Part shown: positions 7,409 to 16,783 of the stretch, one piece after another | Layout: every line of letters begins with the position of its first letter | Position numbering within the stretch: the stretch's first letter is position 1 | Translations under genes and position numbers: made by a program | The notes under the pieces: model-generated | Database searches by the model: none | Seen by the model: the letters and a program-made list of their open reading frames with translations, nothing else | What the model was told of the DNA's origin: nothing | Source of the DNA: Cognatishimia sp. F0-27 | Lineage (GTDB): Bacteria > Pseudomonadota > Alphaproteobacteria > Rhodobacterales > Rhodobacteraceae | DNA: 64,000 bases | Direction: 5' to 3' | Assembly (NCBI RefSeq): GCF_020667845.1 | Contig: NZ_JAFMPQ010000016.1 | Location: 37,165 to 101,164, forward strand

Positions 7409-8721
7409 AACGGCTTTACGAAGCACCCGCTTACGGACCACAAGGCGCCTGCTACTGGTCTGACACGGTCCCCCCCGAACCATGGCCCAAGGCCGAGGGC
7501 ATCCAGCATTGCGACGTGGCAGTGATCGGCGGCGGCTTCACAGGGGTGTCGGCGGCCCTGCGCCTTGCAGAGGCGGGCAAATCCGTTTGCCTGTTCGAAG
7601 CAGAAAACGCAGGCTACGGCGCATCCGGTCGCAATGGGGGCTTTGCCTGTCTCGGCGGGAGCAAGGCATCCGGATCACTGCTCCGACGACGCTACGGCGA
7701 TGACGGTCTGCGCGCGTGGCGAGAGACGGAGAAAGCCGCCGTTTCAACCGTCGACAGGCTGATCCGCACGCATGATATGGCCGTAGACCGGCATTCGGAA
7801 GGTGAAACCCAGCTTGCGCACACGCCCCGTGCCTGGGCGACGATGCAAGCCTCGGTGAACGAAGTTCGCGCGGACTATGACGTGGAACCGATCCTGACCT
7901 CACGCACGGAGCTGCTTCAGGCCGGCATGGGTGGCCCATGGTATGGCGCGCTGACGATCCCCATCGGTTTTGCGCTGGATCCTCGGAAATATCACGCCGG
8001 GCTGGCGCGTGCGGCGCGCGCTGCCGGGGCGCGGCTGTTTGGGCACAGTCCGATCACGCAGATCGCGCGGCAAAAAGGGCTGTGGCGGCTCTCAACGCCG
8101 CGGGAGCAACTGACGGCCGAATCCGTTCTCATCGCCACAAATGGCTATTCCTCGGAGGATGTGCCGGATTGGCTCCGGGCACGGACCTTGCCCGTGCAGT
8201 CGAGCGTGATCGTCACACGTCCGCTCACGGCGGCTGAGCGCGATGCACAAGGCTGGCGCAGCGGTCAAATGGCCTATGATACCCGCCAACTGCTTCACTA
8301 TTTTCGCCTGATGCCCAACGGTCGGTTTCTGTTCGGGATGCGCGGCGGATTGCGGGCCACCCCGCGCGCGAGCGCCCGCACCCGCGCAAGGATCCATGCC
8401 GATTTTGCCAAGCTCTTCCCGGCGTGGCGCGACGTGGAGATCACGCATCACTGGTCCGGGCTGGTCTGTCTCATGGCCGGTCTGACGCCCTTCGCCGGGG
8501 CCGTGCCAAACACCAGCGGTCTTTACGCGGCGCTGGGCTACCATGGGAACGGTGTCGCCATGGCCAGCCACGCCGGGAAACTGATCGCCGATGAGATACT
8601 TGGCCGGACGCCCGACATCCCCGAAGCGATGCGCAGGCCGCCCGGTCGCTTTCCGTTTGGGCGGTTTCGGCGCGCGCTTCTGGCGCCCGCCTATTGGGGC
8701 GCCGAGCTGTTCGACCTCTGA
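7405..8721 (+). CDS. FAD-dependent amine oxidoreductase (DAO family, gamma-glutamylputrescine oxidase-like)
   Basis: A 438-residue flavoenzyme of the D-amino-acid-oxidase fold. The dinucleotide-binding motif is AVIGGGFTG (39-47) with the ribose-binding Glu65 after it. YGASGRNGGFACLGGSK (71-87) is the PuuB/OrdL-like flavin-contact segment. The C-terminal HHWSGLVCLMAGLTPFAGAV and YAALGYHGNGVAMASHAGKL blocks complete the FAD site. The start is GTG at 7405, overlapping the permease stop; codons further upstream in this frame are out-of-phase permease sequence. As the last gene of the polyamine operon it probably oxidises gamma-glutamylputrescine or another imported amine. No gamma-glutamyl-polyamine synthetase is in the window, so the exact substrate is open. 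Confidence 0.85.
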   Translation: MKRLYEAPAYGPQGACYWSDTVPPEPWPKAEGIQHCDVAVIGGGFTGVSAALRLAEAGKSVCLFEAENAGYGASGRNGGFACLGGSKASGSLLRRRYGDDGLRAWRETEKAAVSTVDRLIRTHDMAVDRHSEGETQLAHTPRAWATMQASVNEVRADYDVEPILTSRTELLQAGMGGPWYGALTIPIGFALDPRKYHAGLARAARAAGARLFGHSPITQIARQKGLWRLSTPREQLTAESVLIATNGYSSEDVPDWLRARTLPVQSSVIVTRPLTAAERDAQGWRSGQMAYDTRQLLHYFRLMPNGRFLFGMRGGLRATPRASARTRARIHADFAKLFPAWRDVEITHHWSGLVCLMAGLTPFAGAVPNTSGLYAALGYHGNGVAMASHAGKLIADEILGRTPDIPEAMRRPPGRFPFGRFRRALLAPAYWGAELFDL

Positions 8722-8738
8722 CGACGCGCGCCACTTTG

Positions 8739-9653
8739 TCAGTTATGCGTAACGCCGGACTGCCGCGCCTTGCCCCGCTGCAACCCAAGCTGGCGTTCGC
8801 GCCAGATGATCAGACCGCCAGCCGCGATGACAATTGCCGAACCCACCAGCACGGTGACCGTCGGCACCTCCGAAAAGAAGACATACCCGAACAGGATCGC
8901 AAACAGGATCGAGGCATAATCGAATGGCGCCAGCAGGGCCGCCTCTCCGAACCGATAGGCCGATGTGATCAGGATCTGTGCAACGCCTCCGATAAGTCCC
9001 GCGGAGACCAGCATGACCAGCGTTGCGGTGTCGGGCCACACCCAGCCGAAGGGGATGGTCAGCAAGGCAAAAGCCGAGGACGTCAGGGAAAAATAAAAGA
9101 CGATCGCCGAGGTTTCTTCGGTCGCAACAAGCCTGCGGATATGGATCTGGGACAAGGCACGAAGCGCCGCAGAGGTCAGCACGAAAACGACACCGAGCTG
9201 TGCCGCACCACTGACATCATCCAGCGTAAGCCTCGGCCACATGACCACACCGACCCCCAAAAGCCCAAGGAACACGGCGCTGATCCGAACAAGGCGAATC
9301 CGCTCACCCAGAAGCAACGCCGCCAGGATCACGGTGAGCAGCGGTGAGGCGTAGCCCAGCGCCGTGACTTCCGGCAAGGGCAGCAAGCCGAGCGCGGAAA
9401 AGCCGAAACCCATTGCGCCGACGCCGATCAAACCCCTCCAGACATGTCCCATGGCCCGTTTGACACGCAGCCCGGTGGAAAGATCCCCCCGATAGCCGAG
9501 CCAGACCAGAATGACGGGGATTGCAAAGAAGGACCGGAAAAACACCGCCTGCCCCGCCGGCACGGTTGCCATGCTTGCCTTGATAAGCGACGCCATAATC
9601 GTGAACAGGAAGACCGAGGCCAGTTTCAGGCCAATACCACGCCAGGGGGACAT
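8739..9653 (-). CDS. DMT-superfamily transporter with two EamA domains
   Basis: A 304-residue, ten-helix membrane protein made of two EamA repeats (about 1-135 and 150-290). The first half has AVFFRSFFAIPVILVW and the GYASPLLTVILAALLLGERI block that ends each EamA repeat; the second has APFDYASILFAILFGYVFF. The open frame extends to 9845, but the ATG at 9653 has AAGGAG five bases upstream and opens directly into helix 1; the extra 64 residues are Arg-rich and unlike the family. Such proteins export amino acids or metabolites. The substrate is unknown. It converges with the amine oxidase gene across only 17 bp. Confidence 0.88.
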   Translation of the reverse strand: MSPWRGIGLKLASVFLFTIMASLIKASMATVPAGQAVFFRSFFAIPVILVWLGYRGDLSTGLRVKRAMGHVWRGLIGVGAMGFGFSALGLLPLPEVTALGYASPLLTVILAALLLGERIRLVRISAVFLGLLGVGVVMWPRLTLDDVSGAAQLGVVFVLTSAALRALSQIHIRRLVATEETSAIVFYFSLTSSAFALLTIPFGWVWPDTATLVMLVSAGLIGGVAQILITSAYRFGEAALLAPFDYASILFAILFGYVFFSEVPTVTVLVGSAIVIAAGGLIIWRERQLGLQRGKARQSGVTHN

Positions 9654-9812
9654 GAACGCTCCTTTTCGTGCCCGGCCCAGCCGGACACGCTTGCAGGCAA
9701 CCCTGTCCTGTTCGCCAAAGCGCGTCAATGGCTTGAGCGATAGGGCGCGCCCCATCGGCACCCGCAGGCAAGCCTGGCGAATTACCCGCCTTTGTTCCGA
9801 TTTTCGATACCC

Positions 9813-9892
9813 GGTCGTGGCCCGAAGGCGGAGGTCGCGGCCCAAAGGCGCGGATCACAAACCGAAGGCGCGGGTCGCGACCCGAAGGGCCG
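9813..9892. repeat. Imperfect 20-bp tandem repeat, four units
   Basis: Four consecutive 20-bp units (9813-9832, 9833-9852, 9853-9872, 9873-9892) share the pattern GGTCGYGRCCCRAAGGCGCG with a few substitutions; unit 3 is the most diverged. It lies between two leftward genes in a 254-bp gap. Twenty is not a multiple of three and no reading frame through it is convincing. Confidence 0.7.
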
Positions 9893-9907
9893 AGCAGGTG
9901 TAGAAGT

Positions 9908-10318
9908 CTACGGTTGGTGTGCGACGGCCTGCCGTCTGACCACCTGTTTGAGAAGCTCCATCTCCGCCCGCAACAGCGCCACTTCAGCCCGGAGATCCGC
10001 GTCTGCGCCTTCTCCCGCAATGACCGGGACACTCTCGAGCACGGTGTTGTTCAAGGCATCGCGGATCACCAACGTGCGGATACCGTCGCCCAGCGCTTCG
10101 CGTGGCACAGGGATTTCAATGAACCACTGAGACGTCTCCGGGATCGGGGAAAGCGTCACACCCGGACAGCGCCGGCCATCCAGGGTGACCGCGATATCAG
10201 GATGGCCAAAGGCTCCGCTGCCTGGATCAAGGACCCCTTCCCACAGCCCATCGGCAAACCGTGTTTTGACCAACGAATAGAGTGAGTTGTAACTCGGCTG
10301 CCCCCAGCTCTCGGACAT
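9908..10318 (-). CDS. Hypothetical protein with C-terminal coiled coil
   Basis: A 136-residue protein starting MSESWGQPSYNSLYSLVKTRF. The ATG at 10318 has AAAGGAG eight bases upstream; the 46 codons further out look non-coding. The body (residues about 20-95) is rich in short beta-type segments (ITVTLDGRRCPG-like, FIEIPVPREALGDGIRTLVI, NTVLESVPVIAGE). The end (ADLRAEVALLRAEMELLKQVV, about 108-128) is a clear leucine/valine heptad coiled coil, suggesting oligomerisation. No signal peptide. I do not recognise the family. Next to it, and possibly co-transcribed, is another unknown leftward gene at 10401. Confidence 0.72.
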   Translation of the reverse strand: MSESWGQPSYNSLYSLVKTRFADGLWEGVLDPGSGAFGHPDIAVTLDGRRCPGVTLSPIPETSQWFIEIPVPREALGDGIRTLVIRDALNNTVLESVPVIAGEGADADLRAEVALLRAEMELLKQVVRRQAVAHQP

Positions 10319-10400
10319 CAGGCGCACTCCTTTGGCATCGCGGGTGCAGCAGTGTCGGGACGGTGTAAGGGCCAAGCAAAAGCGCCCAAAGCGGCTGCTC

Positions 10401-11174
10401 TCAAAGCGCGGCCCTCCACCGGCGTGACACCACGAGGTCACGGACCGACACCGCATTCATCGCCGGTTGCACACAGATCAGGTCAAGCCAAAGCTTGTCC
10501 ACGCGCGCAGCGTTGAACCCTGTATAAGCGAGATCAAACGCAACGCTCCGCTCTTCAAGGTGCATGGGAACTTCACGCACAAGGCGCTCGATATTCGGCC
10601 CCGTTCGAATGTTGAGCCGGATATAGACCTCCATCGGGCGCTCCACCTCAAAGACGCCATCCACGGCGATCAGATGCGCCTTTGTCAGGCCGCGCACCGC
10701 ATCGAGCGGCAAATCGACGGCCATCGACAGATAAGTGCCCGAAAAACCGAACACCTCAAGGCACAAGGCATAGGGTGCCGGGTCCGCCGACCGGTTTGAC
10801 GGACATTGCCGCATCGCGATTTCCGTCCGGTCGCAATCGTGAAACAGATATGTCCCCCGGCCAAGCGCCGCGCGCCGCCCAACCCCGGCCTGTCCGACTT
10901 TGTCCAGCGGTTCGCGCCATGCCGGCGGGCGCCACACCCAATCCGAACCAAGGGGCACAAGCGGCGTTGCCGGATCGTGCCCTTCCCCGACCGGCCGACT
11001 TTCCGCGGATTGGAGGAATCGGTCAATCCGTGGCATGAGCCGACGCGCCGTCCCCTGATTGCGGCGCAAAGCCAGAAGATCGCCCGCAGCCGCCTTCTTC
11101 GTGGCGCGGCGCAAACGGCGCGTAAGCCCGGCATGCAAGCCGTCATCAAACCAGTTCAGTGAGTCGTGCAACAT
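10401..11174 (-). CDS. Hypothetical protein (possibly DUF6478-like)
   Basis: A 257-residue protein with a basic helical N-terminus (LTRRLRRATKKAAAGDLLALRR, about 17-38). Residues about 60-100 include SDWVWRPPAWREPL, and a beta-rich C-terminal half runs from FHDCDRTEIAMRQCPSN through the end with RPMEVYIRLNIRTGPN and FDLAYTGFN. No signal peptide or membrane helix is evident. From memory it resembles a domain of unknown function common in Rhodobacteraceae (DUF6478), but this is not verified. The ribosome binding site at the chosen ATG is weak. It lies 82 bp upstream of the coiled-coil protein gene on the same strand, so they may work together. Confidence 0.7.
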   Translation of the reverse strand: MLHDSLNWFDDGLHAGLTRRLRRATKKAAAGDLLALRRNQGTARRLMPRIDRFLQSAESRPVGEGHDPATPLVPLGSDWVWRPPAWREPLDKVGQAGVGRRAALGRGTYLFHDCDRTEIAMRQCPSNRSADPAPYALCLEVFGFSGTYLSMAVDLPLDAVRGLTKAHLIAVDGVFEVERPMEVYIRLNIRTGPNIERLVREVPMHLEERSVAFDLAYTGFNAARVDKLWLDLICVQPAMNAVSVRDLVVSRRWRAAL

Positions 11175-11233
11175 CAGCCAACCATTTGCAGCAACGGATT
11201 TTTCAAACCCGGCGCGATCTTGGCTGAGAAAGG

Positions 11234-12013
11234 CTAAGGATTGAGTAAACGGCCCAGGAATCCGCGTTGCTTTTCCCCCGCGGCATCGCCGACAGCGGGT
11301 TTTGCAGGGCCGGCGCGGAAGATCCCCAAACCAGACACCTGTTGTTTCGGCGACCCGGCAAGAATGCCATCCCGGACCTGCCCGAGGAGCTGCGCGCCAC
11401 CGCGCCCGGCAAGCGGACTGCCTTCGGGAACGTAAAGCGCCAAGGCAACCAACCTGTCATTGACAAGCAGCGTTGCACGCCAATACCGCGGGTCGGGTCG
11501 CGCCAACACTCTGATCGTGTCATCGGACAGGTTTGCCATGACCATACCCGATTGGCGCGCACCCGACACGAGGCTTGCGCCGCTGGCGCTGGCCAGCTGT
11601 TCCGGTGTGGGCAAGTCGTCCATCGTGGCACGGTCACCAACGGCAACGGTGATCAGCGCTGGCCGCACCCGTCCTTGTCCCGTTTCACCGCTCAGGATGT
11701 GGCAGCTGCCGAGCACCGCGAAACCGGCCTCCGCTCCCGTCTTGAGCGTGGTGCGGTCGATGCAATAGCCGCGCGGGGCATCGATGCCGACAGCCCCGCG
11801 CACCAGCATGGCACTTCTGAGTGTTGCACCTTCACGCGGCGAAGACAGGCCCCCGAGAACGCCGGGCTCGTCATCCCTCTGCGGCTGTGTCGCCAACGCA
11901 AGGATGTTCGGCAACCCGGCGCGTGCGCCCTCCGCCCCGGTCGCGATCTCTTCGGAGCAGGCCGCCGTCAGGCCAAGGCTCGCGCAAAGAGCGGCACGCC
12001 GCAGAAGCCGCAT
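11234..12013 (-). CDS. Putative lipoprotein of unknown function
   Basis: About 259 residues. The N-terminus is a lipoprotein signal: basic MRLLRRAAL, hydrophobic CASLGLT, then the lipobox LTAAC, giving lipid-anchored Cys19. The mature part has one Cys pair (YCIDRTTL and LGSCHIL) and mixed alpha/beta sequence, with no recognised domain. It follows ilvD immediately: the ilvD stop TGA is followed by GTG-ATG (TGAGTGATG), so the start is either the GTG at 12016 or the ATG at 12013, and translation is probably coupled to ilvD. The link to branched-chain amino acid synthesis is not obvious; co-transcription may be incidental. Confidence 0.78.
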   Translation of the reverse strand: MRLLRRAALCASLGLTAACSEEIATGAEGARAGLPNILALATQPQRDDEPGVLGGLSSPREGATLRSAMLVRGAVGIDAPRGYCIDRTTLKTGAEAGFAVLGSCHILSGETGQGRVRPALITVAVGDRATMDDLPTPEQLASASGASLVSGARQSGMVMANLSDDTIRVLARPDPRYWRATLLVNDRLVALALYVPEGSPLAGRGGAQLLGQVRDGILAGSPKQQVSGLGIFRAGPAKPAVGDAAGEKQRGFLGRLLNP

Positions 12014-12016
12014 CAC

Positions 12017-13780
12017 TCAGATATCCGCATAGACGTGCTTTTCCTTCTCCGCGCCGGGATGTGTCACGGCGCCCTTGTAAGTCTCACCCACGAGCTGCGC
12101 GTATTTCCACAATGCGCCCGACGCATAGATCGTCTCACGCGGACCGCTCCACGCCTTTTTGCGCGTATCCAGCTCTTCGTCTGAGAGATCGACGGACAGC
12201 ACACCCGATACAGCGTCGATGGTGATCATGTCGCCGTTCTTCAGCAGCGCGATCGGTCCGCCATGCGCCGCCTCGGGTCCGACATGTCCGACACAGAAAC
12301 CGCGCGTCGCACCGGAGAAGCGACCGTCGGTGATAAGCGCCACCTTCTTGCCCATGCCCTGCCCGCTGAGCGCGGCGGTCGTCGCCAGCATCTCGCGCAT
12401 GCCCGGACCGCCTGCGGGGCCTTCGTTGCGGATGACGATCACCTCTCCTTCTTCGTATTCACGCGCCTTGACCGCCGCAAAAGCGTCTTCCTCGCATTCA
12501 AACACGCGCGCCGGACCGGTAAAGACTTGATCCTCCGCAGAGATGCCAGCGACCTTCACGATAGCACCCTGCGGGGCAAGGTTGCCCTTGAGCCCCACGA
12601 CACCGCCCGTCTTGGTGATGGGCGTTTCAATGGAATAGATCACCTTGCCGTCCGCTTTCCGCGTGACCTTGTCGAGCTCTTCCCCGACGGAATAGCCCGA
12701 GGCGGTCATGCAATCCTCGTGAATAAGACCCGCCTTGCGCAGTTCGTTCATCACGACAGGCACACCGCCCGCCTCGTAAAGGTCCTTGGCCACATACTGA
12801 CCACCGGGCTTGAGATCGACAAAATAGGGCGTGTCGCGGAAGATCTCACAGACATCATCAAGGAAGAACTCGATGCCCGCTTCATGCGCGATGGCCGGCA
12901 TGTGCAACCCGGCATTGGTCGACCCGCCGGTGCAGGCAACGACGCGTGCCGCGTTCTCGAGCGCTTCTCGCGTGACGATGTGGCGCGCGCGAATCCCGTT
13001 CTCGACAAGGTCCATGACCGCCCGGCCCGAAGCCTCGCCATATTGATCGCGGCTTTCATACGGGGCCGGCATGCCCGACGAGTTGAAAAGGGCAAGCCCG
13101 ATCGCTTCGGAGACGCAGGCCATGGTGTTCGCGGTAAACTGTCCGCCACAGGCGCCAGCCGACGGACAGGCGACCCGCTCCAGCATGTCGAGCGCCGCGT
13201 CGGACATCTGATCGTTCTGGTGACGCCCAACCGCTTCGAACATGTCCTGAACCGTAAGGTCCCGCGAGCGGAAATCATCGGGGATTTCATCCACCTGCGG
13301 TGCGCGGCCCGGAAGGATGGAACCGCCATAGATAAACACCGAAGGCACATTGAGCCGGACCATCGCCATCATCATGCCCGGCAAGGACTTGTCGCACCCG
13401 GCCAGCCCCACGATGGCGTCGTAGGAATGGCCACGCATTGTCAGCTCGACCGTGTCCGCGATCGCCTCGCGCGACGCCAGCGACGAACGCATGCCTTCAT
13501 GGCCCATCGCGATGCCGTCCGTCACGGTGATCGTCGTAAATTCACGCGGGGTGCCAAAGGCCTGCTTGACCCCCATCTTGACCGCCTGCGCTTGTCGGTT
13601 CAGCGCGATGTTGCAGGGCGCCGCCTCGTTCCAGCAAGTGGCCACGCCGACAAGCGGTTGATGGATTTCCTCCTCGGTCATGCCCATGGCATAGTAATAG
13701 GACCGGTGGGGCGCCCGTTCCGGCCCTTCGGTCACGTGACGGCTGGGCAGCTTGGATTTGTCGAAGGGGCGCTTGAGCAT
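12017..13780 (-). CDS. ilvD: Dihydroxy-acid dehydratase IlvD
   Basis: A 587-residue Fe-S dehydratase that converts 2,3-dihydroxy-isovalerate and its homologue to the 2-oxo acids, the third common step of valine/isoleucine/leucine synthesis. The cluster-ligand regions are visible: [13 protein letters not shown] (about 45-57), [15 protein letters not shown] (about 124-138) and [16 protein letters not shown]. The C-terminal [20 protein letters not shown] block is also typical. Length fits the family. The gene is followed directly by a lipoprotein gene, and 838 bp without a convincing gene lies upstream. Confidence 0.95.
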   Translation of the reverse strand: MLKRPFDKSKLPSRHVTEGPERAPHRSYYYAMGMTEEEIHQPLVGVATCWNEAAPCNIALNRQAQAVKMGVKQAFGTPREFTTITVTDGIAMGHEGMRSSLASREAIADTVELTMRGHSYDAIVGLAGCDKSLPGMMMAMVRLNVPSVFIYGGSILPGRAPQVDEIPDDFRSRDLTVQDMFEAVGRHQNDQMSDAALDMLERVACPSAGACGGQFTANTMACVSEAIGLALFNSSGMPAPYESRDQYGEASGRAVMDLVENGIRARHIVTREALENAARVVACTGGSTNAGLHMPAIAHEAGIEFFLDDVCEIFRDTPYFVDLKPGGQYVAKDLYEAGGVPVVMNELRKAGLIHEDCMTASGYSVGEELDKVTRKADGKVIYSIETPITKTGGVVGLKGNLAPQGAIVKVAGISAEDQVFTGPARVFECEEDAFAAVKAREYEEGEVIVIRNEGPAGGPGMREMLATTAALSGQGMGKKVALITDGRFSGATRGFCVGHVGPEAAHGGPIALLKNGDMITIDAVSGVLSVDLSDEELDTRKKAWSGPRETIYASGALWKYAQLVGETYKGAVTHPGAEKEKHVYADI

Positions 13781-14618
13781 GGCGGAAGCCTCTTAAGGGG
13801 ATCTGAGTTGAATTCGCTCCCGCTTCTGTAGCAACGCGTTTTGTCGCAGACAAGCATTGCGCATACTCCGCCCGTCAATGCACTTCGTCCGTGCGCCGCC
13901 CTCGCCGGACCGGATCGCCGCAAAAGGCCCGCAAGGTTTGACAGAGCGCCAGCTGCGCCCGATGATCCCGACGAACCCCAGTTTCGCGACCGAGGTGCCA
14001 CCGATTTACACCAACCGGACCCCTGATCCGCCATGGACCTCGAACAAATAGGATACCGGTCAAGGCCCGCAGAGCGTCTTGGGGCATCCGCGCGACGGGC
14101 AGTCGCTCCGGTCGCAGCAGCGCAGGGCCAGCGATCCGTTGCACAGAGCCACCGGTCTCAAAGGGCAACGCCGTCATGACGCAACCGAGCCCGATAACCG
14201 CTCTTGTGGCCTTTTTCGCGATCCGTCTGCGCCAACTCACCCGCGCAATACCGGTGCAAGTCGCGGCGCTTGCTAGAGCGTTTCCGGCACGCCGCGCCGA
14301 GGCTCGGTTCGGCGCGAAGCATGGCCGCCGGACGATCCGCGTCGAACCCGTCACTTGCCCGCGCGACCATGGGGGTGGCTGCAACCGGTGCCCGATCACG
14401 CAAGCAACCATCCGGACCAGCGACGCCAGGCGCGGCCTGGCCGTCCCGCTGATGCCATCGCGAAGGAAAAACCCCCGGCGAAAGACCCCCGAAAGACAGG
14501 GCTCAGCACAGAGCCGGAAGCGGCCCCGTGCCCAGCTCTGCTCCGCACCGTTGGAAGCCTCCATCGCCTTGGCAGTCATGAGGTCCACCCCCTTGCGCCA
14601 GCGCAGGGCGCTTGGGAT
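13781..14618. other. 838-bp stretch with no convincing gene
   Basis: This stretch holds the ilvD promoter side and then several overlapping Arg/Pro-rich open frames on both strands. None has a good ribosome binding site, a recognisable domain or a protein-like composition. The best candidate (14176-14622, plus strand) ends in ATGA with the CPBP gene but reads as basic low-complexity sequence. No RNA gene was recognised. Confidence 0.5.
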
Positions 14619-15512
14619 ATGACCGCCTATCGCCCCTTCCGGCTGTTGACAGACCCTGCGCGACCCAGCGCGGCTCTGTGGCGCCTGACGCTTGGTCTGT
14701 TGGTGGCTCTGGTCGTCATGTTTGGCCTGAGTCGCGCCGTCCTCGCGCTCGCCCGCGCAAGCCTCGAGGATGACAGCTACTGGGCGCTCGTGGCCGCTCT
14801 GGAGCGCGCCGACACCCCTCTGGGGCTGTTGGGACTCCTGACGATCATGGGCGCCATGGGCGTCGGCGCCCTCGTCGCATGCGAGCATGTGCACAGGCGA
14901 CCGGTCTCAACACTGTTCGGACCATTGCGCCTGTTCCGCCGGCAATTCCTTGTCGTCGCCTTGGCCGTCTCCATGCTCCATATCGGTGTCGCGATATTAC
15001 CGCCCTGGCCGCATGCGCAAACACTGCAACCGGGCCTGCCGCCGACACTATGGGTGAGCCTGCTGCCGCTGACGCTGGTCGCCCTGCTGATCCAGACAGG
15101 GAGCGAGGAACTGCTCTTTCGCGGCTACTTGCAAAGTCAGCTCGGCGCGCGCTTTGCGCATCCCGTGGTTTGGTTGAGCGTGCCCTCCGCCCTGTTCGCG
15201 CTTGGGCATTACGCACCTGAGGTATACGGCGAAAACGCGCTGGCCGTGATGCTCTGGGCCGGGGCCTTCGGGCTCGCGGCCGCCGATCTTACCGCACGTG
15301 CCGGCAGCCTCGGCCCGGCGATCGCCCTGCATCTCGTCAACAACATCGCCGCAATCGCCCTTGTCTCGCTAAGTGGCGAAATGTCCGGGCTCGCCCTTTA
15401 TCGCCTGCCCTTCGGCGCCGATGACAGCGCGGCCATCGCCGCAATCCTGCCCGCAGACCTCGCCATGATCGGCCTGAGCTGGCTCACCGCCCGCATCGCG
15501 CTCGCGCGATGA
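14619..15512 (+). CDS. CPBP-family intramembrane glutamic endopeptidase
   Basis: A 297-residue, roughly eight-helix membrane protein of the Abi/CPBP (CAAX protease and bacteriocin-processing) family. The catalytic motifs are intact: EELLFR (Glu163, Glu164, Arg168), FALGH with His197, and HLVNN (His238, Asn241). The open frame extends upstream to 14355, but those 88 residues are Arg/Pro-rich; MTAYRPFRLLTDPAR is the usual start in this family. Such enzymes act in the membrane on unknown substrates, and some members give bacteriocin immunity. No bacteriocin or prenylated target is nearby, so the role is unknown. Confidence 0.85.
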   Translation: MTAYRPFRLLTDPARPSAALWRLTLGLLVALVVMFGLSRAVLALARASLEDDSYWALVAALERADTPLGLLGLLTIMGAMGVGALVACEHVHRRPVSTLFGPLRLFRRQFLVVALAVSMLHIGVAILPPWPHAQTLQPGLPPTLWVSLLPLTLVALLIQTGSEELLFRGYLQSQLGARFAHPVVWLSVPSALFALGHYAPEVYGENALAVMLWAGAFGLAAADLTARAGSLGPAIALHLVNNIAAIALVSLSGEMSGLALYRLPFGADDSAAIAAILPADLAMIGLSWLTARIALAR

Positions 15513-15628
15513 CCCCATAGCACATCGGCCACTGCACGCCCGCGGATCCCGCACAGCGCGCCACAGCCACCATAGAGACCCGAAACCAAGCCAGGCGTCC
15601 CGCCTCCCGCCTGTAACGCGCAACCCAG

Positions 15629-15651
15629 GTTTCTTCTGTCCTGAAATACTC
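15629..15651 (+). repeat. Dispersed repeat, copy 2 (core only)
   Basis: The core TTTCTTCTGTCC-T-GAAATACTC (15630-15651) matches the copies at 6497 and 37921 except at the single variable base. The hairpins that follow the other copies are missing. It lies in the 332-bp gap between the CPBP gene and accD, which otherwise holds no gene I can support. Confidence 0.65.
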
Positions 15652-15844
15652 AAAATATCACCGCCCACCACCACAACACCGGCAACCGAGACACCGCGCA
15701 CCGGTCCACACCCGCGCCTGGCACCGCATTACACCCGTGTACGCCGTCACAATCCGATCCCGACACGGTCCCGCCTGCCTGATTGCAATTCCGCTTGGCC
15801 GCGCTTAAGTCTCCCGCAGCATCAACAGCCTCGGGCCGTTCCCC

Positions 15845-16783
15845 ATGAACTGGATCACAAATTACGTCCGCCCCCGGATCAACTCGATCTTTTCGCGTCG
15901 TGAAACGCCGGAGAACCTGTGGTCGAAATGCGATGGTTGCGGCACGATGCTCTTCCACCGCGAGATCTCCGATAACCTCAATGTTTGCACGAACTGCAAC
16001 CATCACATGCACATCACACCGCGCGACCGCTTTGCCGCGCTGTTTGACGGAGGGATCTTCAGCGAGGTCGCCGTGCCGGAACCGCTCTCCGATCCGCTTC
16101 AATTCCGCGATCAGAAACGCTATCCAGACCGGCTCAAAGCCGCCCAGAGAGACACGGGCGAGAAAGAGGCGATGCTGGTTGCGACCGGAGAGATCGGTCG
16201 CACGCCCATTGTCGCGGCCGCACAGGATTTCAGCTTCATGGCGGGGTCCATGGGGATGTATGTCGGCAACGCGATCATTGCCGCCGCCGAAGAGGCCGTG
16301 CGCCTTGGTCGGCCGCTGATCCTGTTTTCGGCCGCAGGCGGCGCGCGCATGCAGGAAGGCATCCTGAGCCTGATGCAAATGCCGCGCACAACCGTCGCGG
16401 TCCAGATGCTCAAGGAAGCGGGGCTTCCCTATATCGTCGTGCTGACCCACCCGACGACCGGCGGCGTAACCGCCTCTTACGCCATGCTGGGCGACATCCA
16501 GATTGCAGAACCCGAAGCCTTGATCTGTTTCGCCGGACCGCGCGTCATCGAACAGACGATCCGCGAGAAGCTGCCCGAAGGGTTCCAGCGCGCGGAATAC
16601 CTGCTCGAACACGGCATGCTCGATCGCGTCACCGACCGCCGCGAGATGCGCAAAGAGCTGATCGTCATTACCCGCATGCTGATGCAGATGCCGCCACCCA
16701 CATGGGGTGACCTGCCCCCGCCCGGTCCGGAAACGGTCAGCGGCTCTCCGGAACCGGCCACCCAAACCGATCGTTCCGGATGA
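15845..16783 (+). CDS. accD: Acetyl-CoA carboxylase carboxyltransferase subunit beta
   Basis: A 312-residue carboxyltransferase beta subunit that, with AccA, transfers CO2 from biotin to acetyl-CoA to give malonyl-CoA for fatty acid synthesis. The N-terminal zinc ribbon is clear (CDGC at about 29-32 and CTNC at about 48-51), followed by the crotonase-fold body with [27 protein letters not shown] and [16 protein letters not shown]. The tail after residue about 285 is Pro-rich and variable, as is usual. The stop overlaps the folC start by 4 bp (ATGA), the standard accD-folC arrangement of proteobacteria. Confidence 0.96.
   Translation: MNWITNYVRPRINSIFSRRETPENLWSKCDGCGTMLFHREISDNLNVCTNCNHHMHITPRDRFAALFDGGIFSEVAVPEPLSDPLQFRDQKRYPDRLKAAQRDTGEKEAMLVATGEIGRTPIVAAAQDFSFMAGSMGMYVGNAIIAAAEEAVRLGRPLILFSAAGGARMQEGILSLMQMPRTTVAVQMLKEAGLPYIVVLTHPTTGGVTASYAMLGDIQIAEPEALICFAGPRVIEQTIREKLPEGFQRAEYLLEHGMLDRVTDRREMRKELIVITRMLMQMPPPTWGDLPPPGPETVSGSPEPATQTDRSG

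Noticed and set aside
14267..14290. GCTAGAGCGTTTCCGG-like sequence resembling interspersed repeats of rhizobia
   Set aside because: Only one occurrence was noticed in the window and no paired arm was found, so there is no support for calling a repeat.
14176..14622. A 148-codon frame ending in ATGA with the CPBP gene
   Set aside because: The overlap looks like coupling, but the product is Arg/Pro-rich with no motifs and the ribosome binding site is weak. Kept only as a remark in the gap entry.
13875..14894. A 339-codon leftward frame spanning the ilvD upstream gap and the CPBP gene start
   Set aside because: Its first half is antisense to the CPBP protease and the rest has no domain, ribosome binding site or protein-like composition.
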